Positions 38,941 to 48,311 of a DNA stretch of 64,000 nucleotides are shown here, piece by piece; within the stretch, counting starts at the first letter, position 1, and each line of letters opens with the position of its first letter. Both the position numbers and the translations under genes were made by a program. The stretch is taken from assembly GCF_000374285.1 (NCBI RefSeq), contig NZ_KB893930.1:124001-188000 (forward strand). The letters run 5' to 3'. This DNA is from Actinobacillus capsulatus DSM 19761. Lineage in GTDB: Bacteria > Pseudomonadota > Gammaproteobacteria > Enterobacterales > Pasteurellaceae. The notes beneath the pieces were generated by a model, which saw only the letters and a list, made by a program, of their open reading frames with translations, was not told where the DNA came from and did no database searches.

Positions 38941-39396
38941 TTACTGTTTACCCGAATGGCCGAAACCGCCTTCACCACGTTCGGTTTGTTCAAAATCGTT
39001 TACGATATTGAAGCTTGCTTGTACCACCGGTACGAAAACTAACTGAGCAATACGGTCGCCTACTTCAACGGTAAAAGGTTTATCACTGCGGTTCCACAAT
39101 GACACCATTAACGGACCTTGATAGTCGCTATCAATTAAACCGACTAAATTACCTAACACGATACCGTTTTTATGCCCTAAACCTGAACGAGGTAAAATCA
39201 CCGCCGCTAAATTCGGATCAGCTATATAAATTGAAATACCGGTTGGAATCAGTACGGTTTGACCGGGTTCTATGGTTAAAGCACTTTCAGTTAATGCACG
39301 TAAATCTAAGCCTGCTGAACCTTCGGTTGCATAGGCCGGTAATGGAAATTCGTTGCCGATACGGCTATCTAAAATTTTTAAATCGATTTGTTTCAT
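38941..39396 (-). CDS. dut: dUTP diphosphatase
   Basis: Hydrolyses dUTP to dUMP, keeping uracil out of DNA and feeding thymidylate synthesis. The product is 151 residues. All five dUTPase motifs are visible: [40 protein letters not shown], and the C-terminal arm [10 protein letters not shown]. It starts 8 bases after coaBC. Confidence 0.98.
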   Translation of the reverse strand: MKQIDLKILDSRIGNEFPLPAYATEGSAGLDLRALTESALTIEPGQTVLIPTGISIYIADPNLAAVILPRSGLGHKNGIVLGNLVGLIDSDYQGPLMVSLWNRSDKPFTVEVGDRIAQLVFVPVVQASFNIVNDFEQTERGEGGFGHSGKQ

Positions 39397-39404
39397 TTAT
39401 GTTC

Positions 39405-40610
39405 CTATTTGTCATGTTTAAATTGCTCAATAATCTCGTGAACTAAGGCTTCCGCCAGTTTGCTTTTATCTGCAAGCGGTAGCATTTTCTCACCGTTTTG
39501 CCAAAAGAGATGGAGCGAATTTTGCTCTTGCCCGAACACTTGTCCACCGGACACATCATTGGCGCAAATTAAATCTAAATTTTTACGTTTGAGTTTATCT
39601 TTAGCGTAGTTTGCTACATCTTGCGTTTCCGCTGCAAAACCCACGGTAAACGGGCGATTTTCGGTTAAATTTGCCACATTGGCGATAATGTCCGGATTTT
39701 TAACTAATTTAAGAATCAGTTCGTCGTTATCAGTGGTTTTCTTGATTTTTTGTGTAGCGACTTCAGCCATTCGATAATCGGCAACGGCAGCACAACCGAT
39801 AAAAATTGCAGATTTTTGGGCAAATTTGACCGCTTGTTGCTCCATTTCTAGCGCAGATTCCACATTGATTCGAGCGACATTTGCAGGTGTGGCAAGATTG
39901 ACCGGACCGGCAATCAGATTCACTTGTGCACTACGTTTGGCAAATGCTTCAGCAATTGCAAAGCCCATTTTGCCGGAGCTGTGATTGCTGATATAACGCA
40001 CCGGATCGATCGCTTCGCGGGTTGGCCCGGCTGTAATCGTCACGCTGATATTTTTCAGATCTTGCGCGTGGCTAAAGTGATCGCATACCGCTTGGAAGAT
40101 CTCGCTCGGTTCGGACATTCTGCCGGCACCGACATCACCACAAGCTTGGAAGCCGCTATTTGGGCCGATCATCTGCACACCGCGATTTGCCAAAACCGCT
40201 AAATTTTCTTGCGTAACCGCTTGTTTGAACATTTGCTGATTCATTGCCGGTGCGAGTAAAATTGGGCTGGCGGTTGCTAAACAGAGGGCAGAGAGTAAAT
40301 CATTTGCCATACCGGCACGTAAACGAGCGATAAAATCGGCAGACGCCGGTGCAATAACAACTAAATCCGCCCATTTTGCCAGTTCGATATGACCCATTGC
40401 CAATTCCGCTTGCGGATCTAATAAGGAATTGGAGACCGCATTTGCCGAAATCGCTTGCAGGGTAAGCGGGGCCACAAAAGCTTCTGCCGCTGGTGTTAAT
40501 ACAACACGAACGTCCGCATTGGCTTTTTTGAAGTGACGAATTAATTCAATCGTTTTATAAGCGGCAATGCCACCGGTAATGCCAACTAAAATGCGCTTGT
40601 TACTGAGCAT
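39405..40610 (-). CDS. coaBC: Phosphopantothenoylcysteine synthetase/decarboxylase CoaBC
   Basis: Bifunctional enzyme of coenzyme A synthesis. The start at 40610 ([19 protein letters not shown]) has AGGAA upstream; the frame extends to 40643 without support. The product is 401 residues: an N-terminal flavin decarboxylase (GGIAAYK, the PASADFIA loop, PAMNQQMF) to about 190, and a C-terminal CTP-dependent synthetase ([44 protein letters not shown]). Divergent from radC, as in E. coli. Contains two reversed uptake signals. Confidence 0.97.
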   Translation of the reverse strand: MLSNKRILVGITGGIAAYKTIELIRHFKKANADVRVVLTPAAEAFVAPLTLQAISANAVSNSLLDPQAELAMGHIELAKWADLVVIAPASADFIARLRAGMANDLLSALCLATASPILLAPAMNQQMFKQAVTQENLAVLANRGVQMIGPNSGFQACGDVGAGRMSEPSEIFQAVCDHFSHAQDLKNISVTITAGPTREAIDPVRYISNHSSGKMGFAIAEAFAKRSAQVNLIAGPVNLATPANVARINVESALEMEQQAVKFAQKSAIFIGCAAVADYRMAEVATQKIKKTTDNDELILKLVKNPDIIANVANLTENRPFTVGFAAETQDVANYAKDKLKRKNLDLICANDVSGGQVFGQEQNSLHLFWQNGEKMLPLADKSKLAEALVHEIIEQFKHDK

Positions 40611-40813
40611 AGCAATTCCTATTTTAAGAAGATATTTATTCATTTTCTGAGCATAAGCAAAGAAGATGAGTTGGATAATTCTACCTTAATAAGTACTCAC
40701 TCACAATAAAGCGATTTTTGCGATCTGTGTCGAAAAAATAAAACTTTCCTTTTGATTCAAATAATTAGCTTCTTTATGCTTTTTCCCTATTTGGTCTAAC
40801 TGAGTAAAAAATA

Positions 40814-41499
40814 ATGTGCAATGCAGAATTAATGCCACGAGAAAAATTATTAGCTTATGGAGCGGAGTCATTAACTGATCAGGAATTATTGGCGATTTTT
40901 TTGCGTACCGGTATTAAGGGGATGCCGGTGATGCAATTATCTGAAACGGTACTCAAACAATTCGGTTCGTTAAGGGGGTTACTTAGTGCGGATGTAAAAG
41001 CATTTTGTCAGATGAAAGGATTGGGACAAACGCAATTTATTCAATTACAAGCTTCAAAAGAAATGACTAAGCGTTATTTGGCGCAACAAATGCAAGTGCG
41101 AGAAAACATTACGGAACCTTATTTAGCTGTGATGTGTTTTCAGACAGAACTGGAATCGGAAGAACGACGGAAGAACGAGAAGTGTTTATGGTGATGTTTC
41201 TCGATAATCAGAATCGCTTAATTAAAAAAGAAAAAATGTTTTACGGTACGATTAATCAAGCAACGGTTTACCCTAGAGAAATAATCAAAGAAGCATTAAA
41301 ATGCAATGCGGCGGCAATTATTGTTGCCCATAATCATCCCTCAGGTCATTGCATGCCTTCGGAATCGGATAGAATACTCACTAAGAAGATTGAAATGGCG
41401 TGTGATTTGGTTGAAATTCGCTTTGTTGATCATATTGTCGTCGGAAAAGGTGATTATTTTTCCTTTGAAGAAGAGAAGTTTCGCCGAAATAATTCATAA
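40814..41499 (+). pseudogene. radC: radC (JAB/MPN domain), disrupted by an 11-bp tandem duplication
   Basis: The first frame (from ATG 40814) encodes the RadC HhH-like N-terminus (REKLLAYGAESLTDQELLAIFLRTG) and stops at 41194. The second frame continues the protein with REVFMVMFLDNQNRLI and the JAMM-like metal site AHNHPSGHCMPSESD, ending at 41499. The junction shows CGGAAGAACGA twice in a row (41157-41178). Removing one copy restores ESEEREVFMVMF, a normal RadC of about 225 residues. The lesion is a simple duplication and could revert by slippage; a sequencing error cannot be excluded. The exact function of RadC is unsettled. Confidence 0.9.
41157..41178 (+). repeat. 11-bp tandem duplication inside radC
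   Basis: CGGAAGAACGA occurs at 41157-41167 and again at 41168-41178 with no gap. Eleven is not a multiple of three, so it shifts the radC frame. Confidence 0.95.
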
Positions 41500-41507
41500 A
41501 TTGAGAC

Positions 41508-41536
41508 TTGAATAACGCTATTAAAGCGAGTATAAT
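41508..41536 (+). promoter_or_regulatory. Promoter of rpmB-rpmG
   Basis: TTGAAT and a perfect TATAAT are exactly 17 bases apart. Transcription would start near 41543, giving a leader of about 112 bases before rpmB. Confidence 0.85.
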
Positions 41537-41542
41537 TCATGG

Positions 41543-41654
41543 TCTTTAAATATGACTTTGGTCGGGCTAAGCCTGACGAGGCAATTAGATAAACTGATAT
41601 AAGTCCTAATCGCCCGAACCATTTAAACATTACTTAAGTAATTGGAGAATTAAA
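41543..41654 (+). promoter_or_regulatory. Structured leader of rpmB, possible ribosomal-protein autoregulation
   Basis: Nested complementarity forms a three-way junction: outer helix TTTAAAT (41545) with ATTTAAA (41621); GGTCGGGC (41560) with GCCCGAACC (41612, one bulge); and, inside, the small hairpin GCCT-GACG-AGGC (41571-41582) and ATTAG (41584) with CTAAT (41606). Leaders of this kind often bind the encoded r-protein. That role is inference here. Confidence 0.55.
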
Positions 41655-41891
41655 ATGTCAAGAGTTTGCCAAGTAACCGGCAAGCGTCCAGCAGTTGGTA
41701 ACAACCGCTCACACGCATTAAACGCGACTCGTCGTCGTTTTTTACCTAACTTACACACTCACCGTTTCTGGGTTGAGAGTGAAAATCGTTTCGTAACTTT
41801 ACGCTTAACAGCGAAAGCTATGCGTATTATCGACAAAAAAGGCATTGATGCAGTATTAGCTGAAATCCGTGCTCGTGGCGAAAAAATTTAA
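41655..41891 (+). CDS. rpmB: 50S ribosomal protein L28
   Basis: A 78-residue basic ribosomal protein: [29 protein letters not shown] is the standard start. TTGGAGAA precedes the ATG. It is followed after 11 bases by rpmG, the usual pair. Confidence 0.98.
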   Translation: MSRVCQVTGKRPAVGNNRSHALNATRRRFLPNLHTHRFWVESENRFVTLRLTAKAMRIIDKKGIDAVLAEIRARGEKI

Positions 41892-41902
41892 GGAGCTAAC
41901 CA

Positions 41903-42073
41903 ATGGCAGCTAAAGGTAATCGTGAGAAAATCAAATTAGTTTCAACTGCTGAAACTGGTCACTTTTACACAACGACTAAAAACAAACGTAATATGCCTGA
42001 AAAAATGGAAATCAAAAAATTTGATCCAGTTGTGCGTAAACACGTTGTTTATAAAGAAGCTAAAATCAAATAA
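41903..42073 (+). CDS. rpmG: 50S ribosomal protein L33
   Basis: A 56-residue basic protein: [29 protein letters not shown]... ending YKEAKIK. Normal length and sequence for the Cys-less (zinc-free) L33 form of this group. AAGGAG lies 10 bases upstream. Followed by a strong terminator. Confidence 0.97.
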   Translation: MAAKGNREKIKLVSTAETGHFYTTTKNKRNMPEKMEIKKFDPVVRKHVVYKEAKIK

Positions 42074-42092
42074 TTTGATTCAATGTTTCAAG

Positions 42093-42118
42093 AACCCAGC
42101 TTTTCAGCTGGGTTTTTT
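42093..42118 (+). terminator. Terminator after rpmG
   Basis: AACCCAGCT pairs with AGCTGGGTT, followed by a run of T. Confidence 0.92.
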
Positions 42119-42153
42119 ACGTCAACTTGGCAACCGTTTACATCTTTAGACAT

Positions 42154-42182
42154 TTGACTGGGTTATCTAAGGTTAGTTAATA
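42154..42182 (+). promoter_or_regulatory. Probable promoter of dat-ddc
   Basis: TTGACT and TTAATA are 17 bases apart, downstream of the rpmG terminator. It would give a leader of about 255 bases before dat. Confidence 0.55.
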
Positions 42183-42227
42183 AAAATTACTTTATTTTTT
42201 GCCAAAAAAATGTACTATTATGCGTCC

Positions 42228-42420
42228 TTAAATGTAACCCACATTTAAGCCTGTTTCCAACCTGCACCGCCTTTCTTTTGTTAAATCTAGGGGCAGGGTA
42301 AAAACAAAAAAGCTGAAACGCTTTTTTAATAAGTAGCGAGTCAAATGCCCCATGGCATCTGTTTTTTCAGAAACAGAAAGCTTAGGCTTCCCGCAAGGCA
42401 CCCGACTTATTTTTTTCACC
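42228..42420 (+). promoter_or_regulatory. Structured leader RNA of dat, candidate DABA-DC-AT motif
   Basis: Several helices lie in a row before dat: AAATGT/ACATTT (42228-42246), AAAAAAGC/GCTTTTTT (42306-42327), ATGCC/GGCAT (42345-42358) and TCTGTTT/AAACAGA (42358-42377). An outer pairing AATAAGT (42328) with ACTTATT (42405) is followed by a T run, so the whole can act as a terminator. A motif named DABA-DC-AT has been proposed upstream of diaminobutyrate aminotransferase and decarboxylase genes; I assign it by context from memory, not by a covariance model. Confidence 0.5.
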
Positions 42421-42443
42421 TATCAATAGGAAACTCATTTCAA

Positions 42444-43808
42444 ATGACAATTACCACTCCTGTAAAAGCAGTTCTCGCATCAAACAAACATTTCTTAGAT
42501 CGCCAAGATAAAATGGAATCAAATGTTCGTAGTTATCCTCGTAAATTACCTTTTGCTTACGCAAAAGCACAAGGTTGCTGGGTGACAGACGTTGAGGGTA
42601 ATGAATACCTTGACTTCTTAGCGGGCGCAGGAACACTTGCCTTAGGTCACAACCACCCAGTATTAATGCAATCAATCAAAGATGTATTGGAAAGCGGTTT
42701 ACCGTTACATACGCTTGACTTAACTACTCCGTTGAAAGATGCATTCACAGAAGAATTACTTTCATTCTTCCCGAAAGATCAATACATCCTTCAATTTACC
42801 GGTCCATCAGGTGCGGATGCTAACGAAGCAGCAATCAAATTAGCAAAAACTTATACCGGTCGTGGCAATGTGATTGCATTCTCTGGTGGCTTCCACGGTA
42901 TGACACACGGTGCGTTATCATTAACCGGTAACTTAGGTGCGAAAAATGCGGTGCAAAACTTAATGGCTGGCGTGCAATTTATGCCGTATCCGCATGAATA
43001 TCGTTGTCCGTTCGGTATCGGTGGTGAAGCGGGTGCGAAAGCGGTTGAACGCTATTTCGAAAACTTCATCGAAGATGTTGAAAGTGGTGTGGTAAAACCG
43101 GCAGCGGTAATTTTAGAAGCGATTCAAGGTGAAGGCGGTGTAGTCCCAGCTCCGATTAGCTTCTTACAAAAAGTACGTGAAGTGACTAAAAAACACGGTA
43201 TCTTAATGATCGTGGATGAAGTTCAAGCAGGTTTCTGCCGCAGTGGTAAAATATTTGCATTCGAACACGCAGGCATTGAGCCGGATATCGTAGTAATGTC
43301 AAAAGCGGTTGGTGGTTCATTACCATTAGCGGTATTAGCAATTCGTAAAGAATTCGATGCATGGCAACCAGCAGGTCACACCGGTACTTTCCGTGGTAAC
43401 CAATTAGCAATGGCAACCGGTTATGCTTCATTAAAAATCATGCGTGAAGAAAATTTAGCGCAAAATGCACAAGAACGTGGTGAATACTTAACTAACGCAT
43501 TGCGTGAATTAAGCAAAGAATTCTCATGTATCGGTAATGTACGTGGTCGCGGCTTAATGATGGGTATCGATATCGTTGATGAGCGTAAACCACAAGATGC
43601 AACCGGCGCTTACCCGCAAGACGGTGAATTAGCGGTAGCAATTCAAAAAGCGTGTTTCAACAATAAATTATTGTTAGAACGTGGTGGCCGTGGTGGTAAC
43701 GTAGTACGTGTTCTTTGTGCAGTAAACATCAACCAAGCGGAGTGCGAAGAGTTTATCAAACGCTTCAAACAATCTGTGGCAGATGCAATCAAAGCAGTAC
43801 GTGGCTAA
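42444..43808 (+). CDS. dat: Diaminobutyrate--2-oxoglutarate aminotransferase
   Basis: PLP enzyme making L-2,4-diaminobutyrate from aspartate semialdehyde with glutamate as donor. I start at ATG 42444 ([17 protein letters not shown]), which gives 454 residues; the in-frame ATG at 42345 would translate the leader RNA. Class III aminotransferase features: [49 protein letters not shown], the [13 protein letters not shown] motif and the PLP lysine in [13 protein letters not shown]. With ddc it forms the 1,3-diaminopropane pathway known from Haemophilus and Acinetobacter. Confidence 0.96.
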   Translation: MTITTPVKAVLASNKHFLDRQDKMESNVRSYPRKLPFAYAKAQGCWVTDVEGNEYLDFLAGAGTLALGHNHPVLMQSIKDVLESGLPLHTLDLTTPLKDAFTEELLSFFPKDQYILQFTGPSGADANEAAIKLAKTYTGRGNVIAFSGGFHGMTHGALSLTGNLGAKNAVQNLMAGVQFMPYPHEYRCPFGIGGEAGAKAVERYFENFIEDVESGVVKPAAVILEAIQGEGGVVPAPISFLQKVREVTKKHGILMIVDEVQAGFCRSGKIFAFEHAGIEPDIVVMSKAVGGSLPLAVLAIRKEFDAWQPAGHTGTFRGNQLAMATGYASLKIMREENLAQNAQERGEYLTNALRELSKEFSCIGNVRGRGLMMGIDIVDERKPQDATGAYPQDGELAVAIQKACFNNKLLLERGGRGGNVVRVLCAVNINQAECEEFIKRFKQSVADAIKAVRG

Positions 43809-43817
43809 TCTAATTCT

Positions 43818-43928
43818 AACCCTACACGAGCCGTGTAGGGTTACTTTATCTGAGCCACTTTGTGGCTCTTTTTATATCCTAGCCCCAACGGGGCTGAGCT
43901 TAATTAACCTAGTACGGCTTGTGCTAGG
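43818..43928 (+). promoter_or_regulatory. Cluster of four hairpins between dat and ddc
   Basis: Four stems follow one another: AACCCTACACG/CGTGTAGGGTT (43818-43842); GAGCCAC/GTGGCTC with a T run, a terminator (43852-43873); AGCCCC/GGGGCT (43881-43895); and CCTAGTAC/GTGCTAGG (43908-43928), which ends just before the ddc ribosome binding site. This may reduce or regulate read-through into ddc and cover its start. Confidence 0.65.
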
Positions 43929-43941
43929 TGCGAGAGAAAAA

Positions 43942-45477
43942 ATGGCAGATATTTCAAAACACAGACAATCACTTTTCTGTAACGATCCGCAATCTATCGC
44001 TGATTACGAAAATGTGATGAATAATGTGGTACAAGCAGTAAGTGCTTGGTTAAAAAACGACAAAATGTACACTGGTGGTTCAATCAAGCAAATGCGTGCT
44101 TTGATTGACGGTTTTAATCCGTCAAAAGAAGGCGTAGGTGTACAAAAATCACTTGAGCACTTAGTGGAAATTTTCTTAAAACCAAGTCTTAAAGTACATC
44201 ACCCACACTCGCTTGCGCATTTACATTGCCCGACAATGGTAACCAGTCAAATTGCAGAAGTGTTAATTAACGCAACTAACCAATCAATGGACTCTTGGGA
44301 TCAAAGCCCGGCGGGTTCGATTATGGAAGAACACTTAATTGATTGGTTACGTCAAAAAGTGGGTTATGGTGCTGGTACATCAGGCGTGTTCACTTCCGGC
44401 GGTACGCAATCAAATCTAATGGGCGTATTGCTTGCTCGTGACTGGGCGATTGCGAAAAACTGGAAAAACGAAGACGGCTCGGAATGGTCAGTGCAACGTG
44501 ACGGTATTCCTGCGGACGCAATGCAAAATGTGAAAGTGGTTTGTTCGGAAAATGCTCACTTCTCAGTGCAAAAAAACATGGCAATGATGGGTATGGGCTT
44601 CCAATCTGTGGTAAAAGTGCCGTGCAACGAAAACGCTCAAATGGACGTTGTGGCATTAGAAAAAACGTTGGCGGATTTAACCGCACAAGGCAAGATTATC
44701 GCTTGTGTGGTGGCAACAGCCGGTACGACTGACGCTGGTGCAATCGATCCGTTAAAAGAAATTCGTGCAATCACCAATAAATTCGGTGCGTGGTTACATG
44801 TAGATGCAGCTTGGGGCGGTGCGTTATTACTTTCTAAAGATTTCCGTCATTTCTTAGATGGTATTGAAGAAACCGACTCAATCACGTTAGATTTCCACAA
44901 ACACTTCTTCCAAAGTATTTCGTGTGGTGCGTTCTTATTAAAAGATCAGGCAAACTATCGTTTTATCGACTATAAAGCGGATTACCTTAATTCAGAATAT
45001 GATGAGGCGCACGGTGTACCGAACTTAGTAGCGAAATCATTACAAACCACTCGTCGTTTTGACGCATTAAAATTATGGTTCACCGTAGAAGCGTTAGGTG
45101 AAGACTTATATGCTTCAATGATTGACCACGGTGTGAAATTAACTAAAGAAGTAGAAGGCTATATTAACGCGACTGACGGCTTAGAAATGTTAGTGCCAAG
45201 CCAATTCGCTTCGGTGTTATTCCGTGTGGTACCGCAAGGCTATCCGGCAGAATTTATCGATACCTTAAACCAAAACGTAGCGGACGAGCTTTTCGCTCGT
45301 GGTGAGGCAAATATCGGTGTAACCAAAGTGGGCGACAAACAATCACTTAAGATGACTACGTTAAGCCCGATTGCAACCTTGGAAAACGTGAAAGCGTTAT
45401 TAGCACAAGTATTAGCGGAAGCGGATCGTATTAAAGATTCGATTGTAAACGGTACTTACGTGCCACCGATTGATTAA
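43942..45477 (+). CDS. ddc: L-2,4-diaminobutyrate decarboxylase
   Basis: PLP group II decarboxylase converting 2,4-diaminobutyrate to 1,3-diaminopropane. The start at 43942 ([19 protein letters not shown]) has GAGAG upstream and gives 511 residues; the longer frame from 43783 runs through the hairpin cluster. Features: [49 protein letters not shown], and the PLP lysine in [16 protein letters not shown]. It is downstream of dat and ended by an uptake-signal terminator. Confidence 0.96.
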   Translation: MADISKHRQSLFCNDPQSIADYENVMNNVVQAVSAWLKNDKMYTGGSIKQMRALIDGFNPSKEGVGVQKSLEHLVEIFLKPSLKVHHPHSLAHLHCPTMVTSQIAEVLINATNQSMDSWDQSPAGSIMEEHLIDWLRQKVGYGAGTSGVFTSGGTQSNLMGVLLARDWAIAKNWKNEDGSEWSVQRDGIPADAMQNVKVVCSENAHFSVQKNMAMMGMGFQSVVKVPCNENAQMDVVALEKTLADLTAQGKIIACVVATAGTTDAGAIDPLKEIRAITNKFGAWLHVDAAWGGALLLSKDFRHFLDGIEETDSITLDFHKHFFQSISCGAFLLKDQANYRFIDYKADYLNSEYDEAHGVPNLVAKSLQTTRRFDALKLWFTVEALGEDLYASMIDHGVKLTKEVEGYINATDGLEMLVPSQFASVLFRVVPQGYPAEFIDTLNQNVADELFARGEANIGVTKVGDKQSLKMTTLSPIATLENVKALLAQVLAEADRIKDSIVNGTYVPPID

Positions 45478-45501
45478 TTGGTAAAACTTTTGTGAAAAAA
45501 G

Positions 45502-45538
45502 ACCGCTTGTAAGGTTGTCTTGCAAGTGGTTTTTTTTC
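45502..45538 (+). terminator. Terminator after ddc made of uptake-like arms
   Basis: ACCGCTTGTA pairs with TGCAAGTGGT through G-T pairs, followed by eight T residues. The left arm is a reversed uptake signal. Confidence 0.87.
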
Positions 45539-45675
45539 TAGGCGATTGAGAGCGACTTCCAGCAAGAAAATCGCTTGCTTTATGTGTTTTTTCTTGACTT
45601 ATTTTGAATTGTTGATTTAATGGTAGGTCGATTTTTTTCTTTTCAAATTCAGCAGTAAATTATAAGAGGCATATT

Positions 45676-46008
45676 ATGGCAGAGAGTTTTAGCGTAACAC
45701 GTCGTTACTTTGATGATAAAAATTATCCACGTGGTTTTGCTCGTCACGGTGATTACACCATTCGTGAATCTCAAACTTTAGAGCAATTCGGTCAAGCGTG
45801 TTTAGCATTAGAAACTGGCGAACGTAACCCAGTGACGGCAGAAGAAGAGCGCTTTGTTGCTGTAATGAAAGGTGATGAAATTGCTGAAAGCATTATTGAA
45901 AAATCATGGTTAAAATACCGTACTTTAACCAGCAAAACAAAACGTATCTATACGCTTTCAGGTAATGCAGGTAACGATGCCGGTGATGATTTCAGCGCTG
46001 CTGAATAA
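45676..46008 (+). CDS. maoP: Macrodomain Ori organisation protein MaoP
   Basis: A 110-residue protein (formerly YifE) that in E. coli acts with the nearby maoS site to organise the Ori macrodomain. The N-terminus MAESFSVTRRYFDDKNYPRGFARHGDYTI and the central PVTAEEERFVAV match the family closely; E. coli has 112 residues. AAGAGG precedes the start. Whether a maoS-like site exists in the 200 bases upstream cannot be judged by eye. Confidence 0.92.
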   Translation: MAESFSVTRRYFDDKNYPRGFARHGDYTIRESQTLEQFGQACLALETGERNPVTAEEERFVAVMKGDEIAESIIEKSWLKYRTLTSKTKRIYTLSGNAGNDAGDDFSAAE

Positions 46009-46159
46009 TAGGTATTTCTAAGTATTTGCAATTTTAAATGTGCCACGGAATACGCTGAAAACACGCAAGTGTTGCTCAGGGTATTTTGTGGTTTCTTTTT
46101 TTATATTATTTTCTAACTTAGCCGCTATGAGCGGCTGGGTAAATTAGCAGTGATAAATT

Positions 46160-47266
46160 ATGACGCTTCCTATTGAACAATATTCTGATCTTCTTGCAAA
46201 AAAAGCAGAAAATTTGACCGCTTTACTTGCGCCTTTTAATCCGCCCGCGCTTGAAGTGTTTGAGTCTGAAACCAGCCATTTCCGTATGCGTGCCGAATTC
46301 CGAGTATGGCATGATACTAACGAAGCCGGAGAAAATGAGCTGTATCACATTATGTTCGATCAGGAAACTAAGCAACGTTATCGAGTTGATCAATTCCCGA
46401 TTGCCAATCATCTGATTAATAAAATGATGAGTAATTTGCTAGCTGAAATTAAGGGCAATGAATTACTGACTCGTAAATTATTCCAAGTGGATTATCTCAG
46501 CACGTTAAGCGGTGAAATTGCGGTTTCAATGCTTTACCACAAGAAATTGACGGAAGAGTGGCAGGTAGAAGCCGGTGCTTTAAAAACACGTTTGGAAAAT
46601 CAGGGTTTCAACGTACAAATTATCGGACGAGCGACTAAACAGAAGATCGCTTTAGAGCGTGATTATGTTGAAGAAGTATTGCCGGTGGACGGTCGTAATT
46701 TAATTTATCGCCAAGTAGAAAACAGCTTTACCCAGCCAAATGCTAAAATGAATATCAAAATGTTAGAATGGGCGAGAAGCTGTACTAAAAATAGTACTGG
46801 TGATTTATTGGAACTTTACTGCGGCAATGGGAATTTCTCGATTGCATTAGCGGAGAATTTCCGCAAAGTGTTAGCCACTGAAATTTCAAAATCTTCAGTT
46901 CACTCTGCGCAATATAATATTGAGCAGAATCAGATCGATAATTTGCAAATTATTCGAATGTCGGTGGAAGAATTTACCCAAGCGATGAACGGTGTGCGTG
47001 AATTTAATCGTTTAAAAGGGATTGATTTAAAAGCGTATGATTGCAATACGATCTTTGTTGATCCGCCACGGGCAGGTTTAGATCAAGATACCTTAAATAT
47101 GGTGCAGGCTTACGAGCGAATTTTATATATTTCGTGCAATCCGCATACGCTAGCAGAAAATTTAGCGCCATTAACCCAAACGCATCGTATTGAGCGTGCG
47201 GCACTTTTTGATCAGTTCCCTTATACTCATCATGTAGAAAGTGGTGTGTGGTTGATTAGGAAGTAA
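46160..47266 (+). CDS. trmA: tRNA (uracil-5-)-methyltransferase TrmA
   Basis: Makes 5-methyluridine at position 54 of tRNA and also acts on tmRNA. The product is 368 residues (E. coli 366). SAM-binding [16 protein letters not shown] near 220; DPPRAGLD; and the catalytic Cys in [15 protein letters not shown] near 325. The ribosome binding site is weak. It precedes two tRNA-Ser genes. Confidence 0.97.
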   Translation: MTLPIEQYSDLLAKKAENLTALLAPFNPPALEVFESETSHFRMRAEFRVWHDTNEAGENELYHIMFDQETKQRYRVDQFPIANHLINKMMSNLLAEIKGNELLTRKLFQVDYLSTLSGEIAVSMLYHKKLTEEWQVEAGALKTRLENQGFNVQIIGRATKQKIALERDYVEEVLPVDGRNLIYRQVENSFTQPNAKMNIKMLEWARSCTKNSTGDLLELYCGNGNFSIALAENFRKVLATEISKSSVHSAQYNIEQNQIDNLQIIRMSVEEFTQAMNGVREFNRLKGIDLKAYDCNTIFVDPPRAGLDQDTLNMVQAYERILYISCNPHTLAENLAPLTQTHRIERAALFDQFPYTHHVESGVWLIRK

Positions 47267-47371
47267 GCATAAATAGTCGGTTATGCTGAAAAATAAATCA
47301 CTTGGTGATTTTTAACGATTTTTCGCTTGACCGATTTTTATAAAACTTATATTATTCCGCTCGTTTTCAAC

Positions 47372-47461
47372 GGAGGAATGGTCGAGTGGTTGAAGGCACC
47401 GGTCTTGAAAACCGGCGAGGGTTTACGCCCTCCGTGAGTTCGAATCTCACTTCCTCCGCCA
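47372..47461 (+). tRNA. tRNA-Ser (anticodon TGA), copy 1
   Basis: A 90-base class II tRNA with encoded CCA. Acceptor stem GGAGGAA/TTCCTCC, discriminator G, D-arm GTCGAGTGGTTGAAGGC, anticodon loop CTTGAAA with TGA at 47406-47408, long variable arm (CGAGGGTTTACGCCCTCCG), and T-loop GTTCGAATC. Identical to the second copy at 47544. Confidence 0.97.
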
Positions 47462-47543
47462 TCAAATTCATAGCTTGTTGATTTGATAAATCAGCAAGTT
47501 TTTTCTCTCAAAGAGAATACAATTTAGAATATGTTTTCAATCC

Positions 47544-47633
47544 GGAGGAATGGTCGAGTGGTTGAAGGCACCGGTCTTGAAAACCGGCGAGGGTTTACGC
47601 CCTCCGTGAGTTCGAATCTCACTTCCTCCGCCA
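47544..47633 (+). tRNA. tRNA-Ser (anticodon TGA), copy 2
   Basis: Base-for-base identical to the copy at 47372 over 90 positions, with anticodon TGA at 47578-47580 and encoded CCA. The 82-base spacer between copies is different from both flanks apart from a short TTTTCAA just before each gene. Confidence 0.97.
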
Positions 47634-47663
47634 TCTTTCAGGGCTGCTTATAGTGTAAATTGC

Positions 47664-47715
47664 AAGCGGTTTTTTTCGCTAAATTTTGCAAATTTCCAGA
47701 TAAATTTAACCGCTT
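47664..47715. repeat. Inverted uptake-signal pair after the tRNA genes
   Basis: GCAAGCGGTTTTTTT at the left and AACCGCTTGT at the right enclose about 30 bases containing TTTTGCAAA. It probably helps to end tRNA transcription. Confidence 0.6.
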
Positions 47716-47778
47716 GTAGATAATAATCCACACGTAAAACATGCGGTTTTTTAGCTACTTTATAAGGGCCTAGGACTT

Positions 47779-47802
47779 CACAAGCCCCTCAAGGGGCATG
47801 TG
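47779..47802 (-). mobile_element. Hairpin typical of an IS200/IS605 right end
   Basis: CACA-A-GCCCC-TCAA-GGGGC-A-TGTG is an imperfect palindrome with one mispaired A on each side. It lies 40 bases beyond the transposase remnant stop. IS200-type transposases recognise such subterminal hairpins. Confidence 0.6.
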
Positions 47803-47841
47803 AAAAACTGATAACCGCACAATAACTCTCTAGTTTACCCC

Positions 47842-48105
47842 TTAAAAGGAGCCATATGTTAAATTATTTTGAATCATATCGGCTTTTTCTTGATTTCTGA
47901 TGTATTTCTTGACCACTTTGGTACTTAAACCTACCGTACTTACGTAGCAGTGTTTCGCCCAAAAGTTTCTATTTCCATATTTGTATTTTAGATTTGCATG
48001 CCTTTCAAATATCATTGGCGATGATTTACCTTTCAGATATCCTATAAAACCAGATACGGTTAATTTAGGCGGAATTTTTAAGAGCATATGAATATGATCT
48101 TTCAT
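47842..48105 (-). pseudogene. IS200/IS605-family transposase TnpA, C-terminal remnant
   Basis: The 87 codons from MKDHIHMLLKIPPKLTVSGFIGYLKGKSSPMIFERHANLKYKYGNR match the second half of IS200-type TnpA, with the HUH metal pair in DHIHML and downstream the YVSTVG and YIRNQ region carrying the catalytic Tyr area. Five more matching codons (IEAHT) precede the ATG, then a stop. The first half and the left end hairpin are not recognisable, so the element is dead. It lies between the tRNA pair and the segment with foreign uptake signals. Confidence 0.85.
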
Positions 48106-48311
48106 CGTATGCGCTTCTATAATTTTTTACATTCTTGTTGATGGCGAAAAGTAGTACGCTATACGCAGTGTTTAAACTAGTCCCAATGCACAAGCGAGAA
48201 ATTAGTTTGGTATCTATATCATTTAATCCTATTCAGCGAACCCAAACACTACCAAATAATGTGGTTTCGAAAAAATAATATTTTTCTAACCGCACTTTTA
48301 ATTTATTACAA
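48106..48311. other. Remnant DNA beside the IS200 relic
   Basis: I see no gene here. The part to about 48180 may be degraded 5' sequence of the transposase, with QQECK-like codons in another frame. The end carries a Haemophilus-type uptake signal. Confidence 0.5.
48289..48297 (-). repeat. Haemophilus-type uptake signal (AAGTGCGGT)
   Basis: The minus strand reads AAAAGTGCGGTTAGAAAAAT, the full Haemophilus-type consensus core with its AT-rich tail. It directly follows the stop of the DUF2157 gene. Other uptake signals in the window outside 48.2-54.2 kb are of the Actinobacillus type. Confidence 0.85.

Noticed and set aside
42345-42443. N-terminal extension of dat from an upstream ATG
   Set aside because: The 33 extra residues cover the structured leader and have no counterpart in the family; ATG 42444 matches the usual start.
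47372-47633. tRNA-Ser copies as attL/attR of an integrated element
   Set aside because: Only 82 bases separate them, with no integrase; simple tandem duplication explains it better.
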